From NCBI GenBank assembly GCA_008508345.1, contig QNGE01003546.1, forward strand, positions 1 to 64,000: 64,000 bases of DNA, in the 5' to 3' direction. Source of the stretch: Paragonimus westermani. Lineage: Eukaryota > Platyhelminthes > Trematoda > Plagiorchiida > Troglotrematidae. Under the pieces are notes generated by a model. The model saw only the letters and a program-made list of their open reading frames with translations. It was not told the DNA's origin and did no database searches. Every line of letters starts with the position of its first letter. Within the stretch, counting starts at the first letter, position 1. The translations under genes and the position numbers were made by a program. Below, piece by piece: positions 1 to 13,112 of the stretch.

Positions 1-2489
1 AAAAATTATAAAGTACAAAATGCTGTACAGAACGCTACAGTACTCCTATCTCGTGATCGATCCAGTGCATCACTTCAGGGACTTACAACATACGTAAGCG
101 CAATACAGGCCTTCCAGGTTTTATAAATCGCTGTATTGATGACTCTTTCTAGCCAAAGGTGCCACTGTGATATGATTCAACTTTGTGTACACAAGTTTCA
201 ATTTGTTCAAGCCACCTGCCGTGTCACTGAATTTTTTATGCGCGACGACATTCTGGATCTCAAAATCCCATCGCATGAAATCTACAGACATCAGGCTTAC
301 CATTAAGGTGGTGGTGGAAGGTATTTGTTCAAATTTTTACAGAGACAAGATCGCCAGATTTGCCGAAGATACAAGTCGAATCCAAATCACGAAACGGTAG
401 CTGTATCGCGATTGACCAAAATAGGGTGTGTTGATTCAGTTTGTTCTCAGTAATTTCGCTGACCCCAGTGAAACCCACTCTCATATTGATACCTCTGTCC
501 ACACGCAAGCAATAGATGTGGCATGGTATCAAGGTCCACTCAACACGTGAGCAACTCCCCACTAGGTCCCGGAACCGTCACTCTCACCTTCTCCGTAACA
601 ACAACAACATTCTTATAAAACCCAACGTGTCCTAGTTGAATTTCCCCCATAACAAAGGCAACAAGACGAAAACAAACCAAATAAACAAATGTTCCATCGA
701 AGTAACACAAGTGCCGATGTGAACAGAAACACGGACTTACCAAATTTCTATCTTCTGACAAAAAAATCAATAAGCACCAGAGTGCGTTTGGGGATTATCA
801 AAAATGGTTTGGTGATATTGGCAGACCAGAAATACCGAGAAATTTTGGATCCTTATGTGCTACAGTTAACGAATATTCAACAAAGTCTGTCATCGCAAAA
901 CCGATAAGTTGGCCATTCTGATTGGGATTGACTCACGTCTGCTTGAAGCTCACGTGTGATACCATTGCTTTCACATTGGAGTTCAGTAAAGAATAGTGTA
1001 ACGCAGATTACAACGGTTGGTGGAGGCAGCCACCAAGGTAATCGAGGCTAGAATTTGTTTCTGTGGATTTGGTGATAAATATAACCGTAGTGCAATTATC
1101 TCTCTCCCTAACGCGAGCCCTTTGGGATGACATCAAGTTACTAGTACGATAGATTCGGGTACTCAGCTCCGGAATGAACTTGTTAAGGTATCTTTTTTCA
1201 AATAGCATGTTAGCATTTACCTATTGTTTAACTTGATAGGTTTCTAGCTCTCCTCCCTTGAAGCACCACGACTACTGACATTTTCGATGATGAACTATGA
1301 CGTTATATCAGTTATGGTCTCGCAACTGTGAAATAGTGGACTCGTTCCTTAAAGCCAATCATTGCACGATCATTCTGTCCATTTTTTTCAATCTTATGCA
1401 CCGTGGAGTAAAGTTTTTTCGTCACCAGTTAACAGTTTACACACAAACGGTTATTTTGATAGAGTTTTCACACAGCCATTCACGATGCCCTCTGAATGAC
1501 ACTGTGTTCCCAAATAAACGCCAATTTAAACAACGGGCTATTACTGGATATTGTTGTTGATGTCAATCCAGGATTATCAGCGGATTCTAGTGTATCTTAT
1601 TCCAACAATGTTCTCTGGAAGAATCAGTCAGGCGTATGTAAGAGAGTAGTCCTGGGAACTCCTAAAACACGGAAACTGAAATTCAGATTGGTTCCCTAGA
1701 ATAGTTTTACGGGTGAGACTGCCATTGTTTTAAGGGCTGATCAATCATCCGACTCCAACAGGTGCGCTTATCATATGGTCATCTGAGTATCCATAAAATG
1801 AGAAAAGATAGTCATATTCCGACTGCTGACTGTCACCAATGCTCGATCACATAAACCCTGATCTATCCTCTCAGAACAAGTTCACGTTGTCACCACACAA
1901 TACCGCGTACAATCAAACGAACCCACTACAACGAACAGCGATTGCACAACTGTTCTCAAATATGCGGTAGGTCTTCAGTGCATTTCTGACTAACTTTGGT
2001 AACTAATTCAATTTTTTGAAAAATACGTCGTAGTTAACTGTCATGATAATGAAGTACACATTGAAACCCTGTTTGCCAGTTTGCTGAGTTGGGTCGGTAT
2101 TTCAAAATGCGATTGCTCAATTCTTAGTACTCAAAAACTCTAATGAGAAAACCAAATAGTTGGGCAAGTTGTTCAATGCATCAAACACAGTTCGAACCTC
2201 TGCTGGACATTTAAATTTCTGACTACTGTTCAATCCACCTATCAACTGCTACTTACATTGTCACGCCTTTCTCCAAACACTGACGTCATCTAAGCTACAG
2301 TAATCCTTCGGGTTGTTTTTGACAATAAGATGTTGATTGGAAGTTAACCTTCAGGTTACAACTTGGTGCAACATTTACTAATAACCAAATCATTCATAAA
2401 TTGTTCCACATCCAAAGTGAGCGGCTGCAGCGAACAATGTCCCAGTCGGAAGTCACCTCTGACCAACTGCTAGAAACTGTTAGGTCACA
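1..2489. other. Non-coding stretch, nothing recognised
   Basis: Both strands have only short open frames of 60-87 codons that look random in composition. None resembles a known domain or has convincing splice borders around it. No SINE A/B box, LTR end or reverse-transcriptase motif was seen. Confidence 0.5.
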
Positions 2490-2494
2490 TTGAA

Positions 2495-2690
2495 CACCAC
2501 TCACAGCCGTTGCATTCAGATAAGGCTTTTGGCCGGCCTACCTCGTAAAGGAACACTTGACTCGAGTTCCGCTCTTTATCCAAGGCGGAATTTGCATTCC
2601 GACTTTCGTGTCTGTGAGGCTAGCTTTTTAACCACACCGCCAGTAACCTCGCATGAGCAAATGTTCGTATCCGAACTCTCAAACATAATA
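2495..2690 (-). repeat. tRNA-derived SINE, diverged copy
   Basis: Read on the minus strand this matches, in order, the SINE seen better at 50340-50590. It has a stretch resembling the A box (GGCGGTGTGGTTAAAAAG), a weak B-box-like AATGCAAATTCC, then GAGCGGAACTCGAGTC and a tail with a GGCCGG core and GCATTCAGAT read on the plus strand. The sequence between the boxes is rearranged compared with the other copies, so this is an old, decayed insertion. Confidence 0.55.
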
Positions 2691-4065
2691 TTTTGCTAAT
2701 GAAATCCGATCTGCTCGATCATTTCGAAACAGAATTGCTATGTTTAATCCAGTCGATAACCTCGTGATCAGGACTTCTCAAATAGTCTGAAGTTTCTGTC
2801 TTCATTGACCAGAGTGAGCGTGGTTCGAACCGCTGACGGAAAACCATATCATATTTTTCTTAGTAACTCCGTGAAGAGGTTGACAACTGGTAAAAACGAA
2901 ATCTATAGAAAACAGGACGCAAATAACCGGGGGAAGTAAGACGGTCCATGGATTTGTAACTGCTTCTCATACACCTTTTAAACAAAGCGGAAACTGTAGC
3001 CGGGTCCGTTATTTAGTACATTGGTTGATCTAACAGACGCGCTTCTCTGATAACAACATTACAGAGATGCAACAGTGAGATGTCTATGTGAAAAATAAGC
3101 TATCACCTCATGTTCAACCAGTACTAATGTATACCTTTGCCCACAGTAGTTGCACGCAAATTAATTTGGTTGGGGAAGTATGGTAATTTTAAAACTAATC
3201 AAGGGAAATCACGCAGTCTGCTCACAAGTGATACTGCTGTACAGCTCATCGACACCAAACATTACGTAGATGCAGCCAAAGTCTTCCCATTGACCGATAA
3301 GTCTGTCGTCGGGCAGTTAGCCTGTTTTGGCGATCAGTGAATTTCTCACAAACACATTGTGCTACCCTAACCTGTACTCTCACAAGGATTTCATTCCGGC
3401 CCCGTCGAATTCCGTTGTTGCAAGTTAGTCAGAACTAATCTGGTTTCAAATTAACATTTGGCCATGGGCTTGTGTGCGATCCAGTCCAAACCAGTTGCAC
3501 CGATACGGGGGGTCATATTTGGTATGGTAGTTTATCCATTAATTAGCACAGTATACTTTTTGTTTCATGGTAAGTTTGGATGGAAACTCTGTCACTCTAC
3601 TGACAGTAGAAAGAGGTAGCGAACACAATCGTTTTTCATATGGGTACTTCAGTGTCCGTAGCTCAAGGTCACTTCGTCTAACAGTTTTGAACATCGCACC
3701 ACATCTAATAACCGTAGACAAACTGAATCGAATGAAGCGAATCTACTGAGTGATCTGTATGATTCATAGTTTCTTATGAATACACACTTACACTGAACCT
3801 GAATAAAGTTTGATCGAAGCGCGGCGTTTGTTCTAATCTCTTCTGGAAGGCCTCTCAGCACTAACTGTCTAAGAAGTTAGTAGCCTCAGAGTTGTGTGGT
3901 GTAGTTGGGAAACAACTAACATTTTCGGTTGCAACGCCTAATATTTGTACTCACTGCACTGTTTAGTGAATGTAATAGTTTAACCAGGCAGAAGTGGGCA
4001 TCCCCATCACGCTTGAATATGTTCAGTCTCTTGATGTTTATGGTTAAAAAAACCCAGCATAGTCA
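2691..4065. other. Non-coding stretch, nothing recognised
   Basis: No domain, splice-bounded exon or repeat shared with the rest of the window was recognised. The longest open frames are about 70 codons and lack coding character. Confidence 0.45.
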
Positions 4066-4239
4066 TCCGAAGAATGGTGTGAGGAACAAGCTCGTTTACG
4101 GTTATTCATCATCAGGCCAATTATATAACATTGATATGAAACAGAGTTGTCAGGGTGAGGCTTTCAAAAACATGTGGCGAGTTTGTGTGATGTCAGACGC
4201 GTCATACGGAGAAAACGTTTTTGTTAGGACTACGTTACA

Positions 4240-4931
4240 ATTATGACGCAACTGGAATCATTTCGCTTTGATCGGTCGTGATTTGGGTGGTTGGCTATGG
4301 CAAATTCAACGCTTGAACAAAGCACTTCTGTGCGCACAAGGGTGGATTATTCAGTCGAATTTCGATCGCTTCAGCTGTGGCCAAATTTCGGCATCTGACT
4401 GCTTTTGATTGAACGCCGTTGACTCTGTAAATCGGACAAATAGAGGAGGCCAGGTTGATAGTATGTTTTGTATCAACATGGTGTGTAACAATTGCGCTGG
4501 TAATCGTCTCGGTGACTCCGCTATTAATTCAGGTTAGATGATGCTTACGGATGCGTTCAGATAAACGCCTGATCGTGAGACCCACGTGACTAGTTCCACA
4601 GGAAAAAGGAAGTGAGTATACACAAAAAGGAGCCGCAGAAACGGGCACTTTATTCTTTAACCTTAAACACAGGGCTGGAGTAGGGTTGAAACAAACACGT
4701 AGGTTGGCAGCACCGAATGTTCTCTTGATAGCACTGTTAAGTCTCCTGATGATTGTTTCGGCAAGTGTATCCCCCCCCTTCGAATGTTAGTGAAACAAAT
4801 GCTACCTTCTTTTCCACTAAGGTCATGTTATCTTGTTTCTCGCGACGTTCCATAATCTTGTGTACAAAACGTTTTGGACAGCCATTTTGTAAGAACAGTG
4901 TGCATAGAAATGTTAGTTCATCGGAGTACAT
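4240..4931 (-). pseudogene. PLE copy 1: connector and degenerate GIY-YIG endonuclease
   Basis: This continues from the reverse transcriptase at 5054-5632. On the minus strand it reads NGCPKRFVHKIM and KKVAFVSLTFEG, the linker usual between RT and endonuclease in Penelope elements. A frame change near 4740 leads to FGAANLRVCF and then VYSLPFSCGTSHVGLTIRRL at about 4567-4626. The usual pattern is CSCGxxYIGRTTRRL, so the GIY-YIG signature is eroded here to a SHVG form. Further on come an in-frame stop, the conserved HHVDTKH stretch and a C-terminal PPLCAQK motif at about 4330-4345. With stops and a frame shift it cannot make an active endonuclease. Confidence 0.75.
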
Positions 4932-5053
4932 ATTCGCATGGCTCTGTTGGTCATGCAGTTTATGAGATTTCTCTTCTGCTTTAGAGGAACAAAACTGCTG
5001 AAATGGATATGCTGCCCATTCCAGGTCTCTTTCCTATAGATTTTACGTTGAAA

Positions 5054-5632
5054 CTATCCATCAGTACCTCGCTGGACGAGTAAGTCCAGGAAGGCCAATT
5101 GATCTTTGCGTTCAGCTACTAATGTAAGTGTTACGTTCGCGTGGTTCGAGACGAAAATGGCTAGGATGTCGGTTGGGTTAGCGTTTTCGCTAACTATGCA
5201 AATGATATCATCCACATATCGCTTATGAAAACGAAATCCATGAGTGGCTTCTTCTAACCGGCAATCCTCAAACTTCGCCATGATGATGTCTGCAAACAAA
5301 GGCTCCAATGGGGATCCCATCACCACACCATCTACTTGTCGACAAAGTTCCCCATTGAATTTAAACTGTATGTCATGATTACAAAAGTGCAATAGCTGTT
5401 TGAGTTCTGGTGAGGGTTTACGGACATCTGGGTTGTTAACCACAGTATAACCACACAAACATTCTATCGTCTCTTTCAGGGAAACGTTCGCAAACAAAGA
5501 CGATAGGTTCAGAGAAAGCATTTGTTGACCGGTTAGGTTTAGCTCGCCAATTGTATTAATGAATTTAAATGAGTCTCGTAGGCTATGTTTGGACGGCTTC
5601 TGCCTGACGGGATCAGAGAGATATGATAACTA
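5054..5632 (-). pseudogene. PLE copy 1: reverse transcriptase core
   Basis: Unbroken reading on the minus strand shows RT landmarks in order. LNLSSLFANVSLKETI sits near 5470-5520, where the family usually has a (D)xxSLFTNVPL stretch. GVVMGSPLEPLFADIIMAK follows at about 5275-5325 and is the Penelope RT palm motif. The catalytic YVDD box, KRYVDDIICI, is at about 5190-5225, and FLDLLV at about 5075-5100 is motif E. Family knowledge makes this the catalytic part that copies element RNA. The frame stays open upstream to a TAG near 5632 (KPSKHSLRDSFKF), so the fingers are truncated. Downstream the frame closes at 5054, but the next part (HIHFSSFVPLKQKRNL) follows in another frame, showing a break. 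Confidence 0.85.
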
Positions 5633-5800
5633 TTTAGCCAGTGAGTGGTATGATGAGTTGCACATGTTTAAAATAGATCAAAGAGGTATCCCCGCTTTGT
5701 GGACTTTCGGCAACTCTGTTTCATGTAAATGTTATGTAACTGGCCTGACGACGAATAACCGAAAACGAGATTGTTCATTACACCATTTTTCTTGACGATT

Positions 5801-7201
5801 AATTATTTACCTTTGAGAGTCACTTAGTCTACACTTGTGCACACTTTTTACCATAGTTTTCTGTATTTTATCACGTTGTTCTGGAACTGCCTGCTCACTG
5901 ATGCACACGTAAATTCATACCCCACTCAAATCGAGTTTAGTTCCTCTTCATAAAATGCGTAGACCATCACAAGCGGTTTCCTCTGAGTTTCACCTTCTAT
6001 GCATCGGCTTTGGTCAACGTGACAGACCGATACGAATCGGATGCTGCCAACCATGTGGTTGCTAATTCTGTTGTTTGGTCTCACATCGTCCATTGACCTT
6101 CACTATATAGACCAGTGGGCTGCGGTGTGTACCTGATGAGATGCGATGAAATGTGTTCGGGAGATACAATTTACATGAAGCTGTATCTCACTAGTGTGTT
6201 CGCATCAGACTGTTGTTGATTCCTAGTGAAAGTTCCGTAGAGAATTATGTACCACTTGCCTCTAGATAATGTCCACCCCATTTGTTTTTTCTCCAAAAAG
6301 CTGCGGGCCTCCAGCAAGCCCATCGTTGCAGGTGTCCCTGGGGTTTCTTTGTTGTGGCATACACTGCCGGTATCGTAAATTTTCGTAACGGACTTTCCCG
6401 GACCTATTCATGCCCTTTTTGTGACTCCAATTGAACTGCGGTTGCATACTGAAACACGTAATCCGGTCTATGAGATCTATTGATAAACATGGAGATCATG
6501 ATAGGTGGACCCCATGAGTTGATCAGACGAAACGATACCAAATAGCACCCTCGTTGCTGAACCCATCGATCATCAAGATGACAGTTGCTGTGTAAACATT
6601 GTTGGCATATCACTGAGCGCCTGGAATGACAGAGAATCCGTGAACACCGTCGGCAATTACTTGTCGGTGTCTCATTGAGGGTGCTACCAAACATGGGTAA
6701 CCCCGATCAGATGAATGACTGCTACAGAACACGTGCTGACAACCTACATCAACGTGGGTAGAGTAACAATGAGATTGAGAGTGGATAATAGTCATACTTA
6801 CCTGAACCATCATGCTTGCGTAAACCCTTATCCCTTCATTAATGCGACGTCGAATTTTTTTTCCCGCGATTCCGGAAACCACTAACATAAGTGCTGTAAG
6901 TTACATTCTTGGCTCCACCTGTAAGTTCAGCAAAACCGGTGACTGGAGTGGAGGAAAATAATTTGGACGACACCGCCAACCAAATGAAATAAATACACAA
7001 TCAAAAGATTGTTGGCGGCTGCCGTGGGTTCCGCTAGCCCGGTGTTCCTTATATCACAGCGCACAGCAAAGAAGTCGTAATTCATACCATCATGCAGAAA
7101 AACGTCCGGTGTATCACTTGATCAAGATATTTGGTTATAGGAAGGTCGTTAACTGAATGCACGTCAACTGATGGAGGTGGTTCTGTGAACATTCAACCCT
7201 T
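5801..7201. other. Mostly unrecognised stretch
   Basis: No domain was recognised. The only point of note is a good minus-strand 5' splice site consensus (GTTCAG|GTAAGTATG, near 6800) preceded by an open frame ending RVYASMMVQ. It is described as a finding because nothing else supports an exon. Confidence 0.4.
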
Positions 7202-7530
7202 ATGAAACTCGCGGTTTTTGCATGTGATAACGTTCTGTCCCGAAAACACGGAGGTTCCGAGGCCATCAGGGCAAGGCTTCCACCAAATACTGAGTTAGAC
7301 GATATCGAATTTGCAGACGACATTAGTTTACTCAGTTTATATGCAAACAACATGCAGACCATGACGAAAATTTCATTAATGTGGACTAATCTGTGTGACG
7401 CATACTTCGCGCCTTCTAAGGGTAAATTGTTGCTGAAGGATTGATTTGGATTTGACCAAGTCCTTATTGCTAAAAACAGGCGGCTTCAGGTTGTCGATCT
7501 GTTTGCCTAGCTTCTTAGTGTAAAATGGTC
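7202..7530 (+). pseudogene. RTE-like non-LTR reverse transcriptase fragment
   Basis: The plus-strand open frame from 7202 contains ELDDIEFADDISLLSLYANN at about residues 31-50. This is an RT motif C of the F/YADD type used by non-LTR retrotransposons. It is followed by APSKGKLLLKD, equivalent to the APSKCK-LLQDW block typical of RTE-type elements. After a frame change near 7444 a further block reads RLQVVDLFA-stop-LLS, matching the QVVDRFVYLGS region downstream in the family. The palm upstream of the YADD box was not recognised. This is a short, 5'-truncated, frameshifted relic with no intact product. Confidence 0.75.
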
Positions 7531-10500
7531 AGCCTGACCACCCAGAGTACAGACCCCCACAAAACTGTGCCCAATTAGGGTCATTTTCAATTAGCCATAG
7601 CATAAGTACCCTTAGACACACGTCTGAGTACTTTTCTACGATTCTCGATGCTGGTTGAACTTCACGCCTGTTTCTTGCACAGAGGATTCCGTCAGTCTAG
7701 TTGGTGTTGCTTTGAGAACATATCGTACAGCAGAAACTATAAAAAAGGAAGGTCCAAAACGTTAATCCAAACATCCTATCTTGCTGTCCAATAATTCCGT
7801 ATGAGCTTCCGCCCAATCTCCATTGTCTTGCCACAATTCAAGTACAAACTCCTCTGTTCTACAGCCAAGTTTTGTATGAATTTTGTTTGGTTGTGTCCAA
7901 CATCATACACTGGTAGTACTACAAGATAAACACCTGATGGGCTACGTGAACATCAGCTTGCATGGTTGAACAGCACTGGAATGAAAACTGTTTTCAGCGT
8001 TACTGCTGCTCGCTTGACCAGCTTTAAACATTCTGTCAGTAAGAAAAGTGCGTTTCAGATCGCCCACCGAGCGCCCAGAAATTTGACTAAAATGAGGTTC
8101 CGAATGCTGACCTTTGTCAAGAGCATTAGTGTCTAACTGCACGATCCTGACCTCTGCAATCTGAAACAGCTCGTGAGGCCACTCAACTTCGCCCGGCCCA
8201 CAATCAGTCAAACTCACAAGTGGGAACGATGATTACGCAGCTGTTGGCAAACACGCAATCGTAATCGTGTTTTTTTAGACATGTCAACCGAACCCAGAAA
8301 ATAATTCGTCTGCCACGCTGTTGTTCTCATTACTTCAGCTGTTTTCGAACAAACGTTTGGGAAATGGTGTGTTTTTCCGTTTTACGAAGATATCATCATG
8401 CATATGACGGCTTTAAATCACACAAGGTTTTTCTCAAATTGTCTGCCGTTTTCGTGGAATTAATGAAATACATTACAATCATAATATTACCTAACGTTAT
8501 TCGTCAGCATTCCCATGTATCTCCACTCCTGCTAATAAGTTGATTCTATCTCGGTGGGTTAAAGCATGCACCAAACGATCGATGTAGACAGTCTCCATAA
8601 TTCTGTAGAGGAAACAACAAAGTTGGTAATTTATGCAAGAAAAGACTTCCCTTGGGATACCAGCAGTTTCAAAAGTGTGAAAACCGCCATTACCGATTAG
8701 GTGACTTGGATTAAGTAACGATTAGAAAATTTTCCATATCTCTTCCAATATAAGATATCACGATACCAATTTTGCGTGTCTCGATATCAATCTAAAATGT
8801 CCCAAGGGGTTTCGCTGGGTTTCAGCTGCGGACGAGGTCGCACAGCTAATATGTGCATAGATAGGCTGACCCACTGATTGGTCGGCTCTTACGGAGTGAG
8901 TGAACACGTATCCGCCGGGTGTAGGATGTAAACGAAACAAGCTCGAGTGAACTCGGTTGCCAAACTGATGGGGAAAAGGGAACGGGTGCGTGATAATTAC
9001 TGGGAACGTGGATGTGCGTATTCGGCATAGAACACACGCGGATATCATCTCTGACAAATCGGTCTTTTGCCAGTAGGTACATGAGCGACCCACTCAGATT
9101 GACATAGACTTCGGTCTTTTTCATCGTCCGAACGGCTGAGTAGAGTTAGCTAGCGGCCTGAATGCACCGCTGTAACAGTAAACATTCCAGCCGGAACGAG
9201 GTAAACACGCATTTCAGGTCAAATAGCTCGGCCCCATCGTCCTCGTGTTTGGGCCACCGCGATCCATGATTGATAACACCTTGCTATTCACACACCGATC
9301 CAGTGCTTGGAAAGGAATGCTGGGAAACTGGGAACTAGCATGCGCTGGTGAGCGCAAATGGACAAAGTAAAAACACGATATTTCCCTAATGGATGGTGCT
9401 TTCATGATAAGTTTTCCACCAGACGATAGGTAGTAAAATACTACGTTAATGACCAGCATAAATTTTCAAATGACTAGAAAGGGGGTTTAAACCAGCAATT
9501 TTCTCATAGAATCTGAAGTAGGTCATGCTGTATTTTCAGATTGACCACGCCACTTGTGGACTTTAACATGACAATTTATAGCCATGCTAACACAATTTTA
9601 GGCATCGTTCGCCATGTCTCAGTTTTGTGTCCTTGTTATTGAGTCGTGTTGTCCCACCCCCTGTCAACGTGTCGTATTTGACCATGCTATTCATATATGG
9701 GTGCTTTGATGAAGAGAAATGGTTGTGTTACTGAGATCGATTTGGGTAGCTCGTTCAAAAATGTTGTGCAGATTGAGATGAGTTGTTCTCTGGAAACCTA
9801 GATTGTGCTGAAAAATGCCATGCATAGATTAGACTGGATTAAATATGCTAGAACCAGATCACACTTGTGAACCGTGACTAACAGGACGATCTGTCACTTT
9901 TGGGGAAACAGCTACCGATGCTGAGACTTTTGTTGTACACTACAGATGAAACACGCAGCACATAGAAATTAATGAATGCTACTAGCTAGAACTTGTTACA
10001 TCTTCTTAATGTACACTCGTCGGTACCGTTTACGGCGTTATACGAGACAGTCTATACACTTTGTGCGATAAATATTTGGCCTTCATTCTTAATGGCTTTT
10101 TTAATTATTACGTCTGATTAACGAGCATCTCTGATCAATGTGACCTGAAGGCACTGACCGCACCCCTACACTATGACCCGTCTAGATAAGCTTGGGTACT
10201 AGGAGTGATTGACTAAATATGGAACTTTTTCAATCAGTAAGTCACAACAGAAACTGCTCACTGGATACACACCATCTATCCGGTTCGTTTCATCTGTTAA
10301 GGGAACGAACTAGCCAAACAGAGCTAATTAGTTTTAACCTTTTTCGATTGTCCACCCTATCGATCTGTTCTGTAAGGGTTCTTGCGAATCAGGTTACAAA
10401 CCTCACACATGTAACTGACATTAAACTTCATCCCAGGAACATATACAGCTTTGATATTTCTGTTGTTCAAACCTATGAATTTGAGCACATTGCATATTCG

Positions 10501-12766
10501 ACCAACCTAGCCGGGGTGTAAAAATTGTTATTGTTTGCTAATTGGCGCTGATTGGCCACGTGATCAAGGATAAGTGCCACCTATTCGTCAATCCACCATA
10601 TCTCATTTGCTCTTAAACGTGACCTGCATTCGTTTATTTCACTGTCCACTAAATTTGGTCTTACTCGGTATTGGTATACAAAAGGGGAAATTGACTTATT
10701 TCAGAGCAAATTCATGCTGACTACCAGCTTTTTGTTCAGTTGTGCATACGGTTTGAGCATCCAGTGAGTGGTCTTCGACTAGGAGAACTCGACATGTTAG
10801 TTTGACTTGTTGTATTCTAGTATTATGGTTTATCACAAGTGAATGGTGTCTGACACATTGGATGAAGTGTTCTTTCGGAAGTCCATCTTACGTGATCCAC
10901 ATTTGCTGAGAAATATCAGCATTTGCTCTCTGTATATTCCTGGTGTGATCAGCTAGAAAGTCTGCAAAAGTGTCACATAAAGTGTGCAACGCCTTTACTC
11001 GAGCCAAATTTAATCGGTACGCAAATGTACCGACATGTCATTTAACGATCTGGCTTCCACCCATACACATTTCATCGTGCAGTTGTATGGCTTTATCTCT
11101 CATTGTCCATTGGTTCTGCCACCCTACTGCGGACATAAGTCCGCAGACATCCACCTTTTAGTTTGTAACAAATACCTGTATAAAAATGAGTAACAGTGGT
11201 GCGCGAAGTCGCTTACTGTCATAATTAATGTCATAAGAATGTTCGGTCACACTTCATTTTAACCTTATTCGCAGCAAAAACTTCAGCTCTTGTTTGATGC
11301 CCATGAAAACACTAATGAATGAGAGGTTATTGCCGTTGCTTTGGGTGTTCACCCACGCAATGCAAACGGATTTTCCACAGAGATCGCAACAAAATGCATG
11401 GGTAACACGATGGACATAAACGGAAACTTCTGTGTTGTGCAGAGGTTGATCACTTAACAGAGTGGATGTGTGAAGACCTTTCTGTCAGTATCGGTTTCCT
11501 GAAACTGCTGGTGAAGGCTGAATACCAGAAAAAAGAATGTCGTAGCAGCACTGACATCTGCTTGAACGGGAGCTTGATAACGGTCAAAAAGTCACACTTA
11601 ATCATCGAGATAATAAATATCGAGCTGAATAAAGTTAGGGGAAAATCGTTTGTTCAAAACCGTATGCTGGAAGGTGTACAATTTTTACCTATTAAAGTTG
11701 TGGGAATTTTAAACCAGAGGTAGGCCACTGAGACAGGTTTTCTGCAACAATTCACACTGAAACCCACCGACGCCGCTGATGAGCATAAGTCTGTATTACT
11801 TCCGGGTAGTAAACAGATGAGTAACTGAGTTCAAATATGAAACTTCAAGGTTCGTATGGCAGTTCTGTTCCCTGGCTGGTGTAGCAGTTGCTGAATAATG
11901 AAATACTGTTTCTGCTCTAAGTTCTAACGCAGTCAGAGCTCAAGTTTTTCAAAATTTATCTAGTATAGAATAGCGAGTGAGTGTGTGCGCCCTATAAAAA
12001 GAACAACCTCCTATTGATCTTTTCTGGACAGGTCTGTCAGCATAACCAGGCTCACTCATAACAATTTTAACGTTTGTTGATCTCGAAACCAATCAATTAG
12101 GTGAAATGCTGCTCAAAATACGAAACTTTTTGTTGAACCCACCCCTCCTTGTCGAATCATCAGACTTTCACAATTCAAGCAATCTACTGGCAACTTCTGA
12201 ACTGGATGGTTAAACTGGATTATTTTAAAAACTCTGAAGGTTACCGGTTAACATCCAGTTCAGTAATCAGTGAGTATCACCGTGGTATAGGAAAGCAACC
12301 TTTGATCAAACTACCCATACTCGTCTTTGCACAGTTGAGGAGAACAGCTGATTCATTCAGAGTAATCTCTTCGAAGGGGAGGATGCCGTAACTCAGTTCA
12401 GGCATTTGTAAAAGTCTCTATGAGCCCCTGTGAGCTATAACCGAACATTTCGGAGATACATAGCTCTTAATTGTCCAGCACTTGTCGGCAGGTCATATTC
12501 TGTAAAGCTCCTTTCTACAACCTGCACTTTTATCCAGTCCCTACAAAATGTATGCAGAAGCATAACACCACTATATCGATAACAGAAACAAGTTTAACTC
12601 CATCTACACTCCCTGTCACAGGTCAACCGTGTAACACAGTCAATTCTAGAAAATGATGTTTTTGTTTAATCATTTACAGACTGGTTTTCAACCCATCCGT
12701 AAGCACACATGTAGCTTTTATTCGTCCTCCGGTTAGCAGGTCGTACGTTCTACTAACCCACAAACA
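7531..12766. other. Long stretch without recognisable genes
   Basis: Open frames reach about 110 codons (for example the minus-strand overlapping frames at 8758-9124), but none shows a known domain or paired splice sites. No copy of the SINE, LTR or PLE families was identified. The stretch at 7942-8217 minus has fairly protein-like composition but could not be assigned. Confidence 0.4.
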
Positions 12767-13112
12767 ATGTCTAATCGAAGTGGACACCCTGCGACATATT
12801 ACAACTCACATTCAGAGCTTGCCCTTTCGAAATACAGCACTAGACCGGAACTTTATTCTGACTGGGGGTAATTCTGACCTCGACCTGCAGGTGAATGTCG
12901 ATCCACGTGGTTGTGAAGTTAGCCCATTGACTACCACATTGGTTGTGCATCCCTGGGAGCGACCATACTATTCGTGTGTAAACATTCAACCACAGTCGCT
13001 TTTCAGGGACGCTCAGATTGTCCGGTGGACTCAATTGGAGACATTTTCTGTCCTATCGACATCCCATTACATTATGAGTGCCCGATCACTCAAGAGCGAG
13101 CAAAAACATTGA
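12767..13112 (+). CDS. Weak two-exon candidate, unknown small protein
   Basis: An ATG at 12767 (preceded by ACA) opens a frame of 33 codons beginning MSNRSGHPATYY. It runs into a possible 5' splice site (TGGGG|GTAATT) at 12867/12868. A good 3' splice site, CGCTTTTCAG|GG, lies at 13006/13007. Joining 12767-12867 to 13007-13112 keeps the frame and reads to a TGA at 13110-13112, giving about 68 residues. The intervening intron would be only 139 bases. No domain is recognised and the splice donor is mediocre, so chance is quite possible. The intron itself contains other open frames. Confidence 0.2.

Larger units (their letters stand above)
4066..5800 (-). mobile_element. Penelope-like retroelement (PLE) copy 1, decayed
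   Basis: The body (about 4240-5660) is read on the minus strand and holds a reverse transcriptase followed by a degenerate GIY-YIG endonuclease, the order that defines endonuclease-bearing Penelope-like elements. The two ends carry related sequence in opposite orientation: 4066-4160 on the plus strand and about 5690-5795 on the minus strand. Both contain GGTTATTC(A/G)TC(A/G)TCAGGCCA followed by ATAACAT and ATGAAACAGAGTTG. Such end repeats, often in odd orientations, are known for Penelope elements. The coding part has in-frame stops and at least one frameshift, so the copy is dead. It lies outside the CNG channel gene. Exact element ends and target duplication could not be fixed. Confidence 0.8.

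Noticed and set aside
6132..6160. CTGATGAG followed by GATGAAAT, resembling a hammerhead ribozyme core
   Set aside because: The segment between the two parts cannot form stem II and no flanking stems I and III were found.
8758..9124. Two overlapping minus frames of 92 and 111 codons
   Set aside because: Neither resembles a known domain, the splice borders are poor and both cannot be coding at once.
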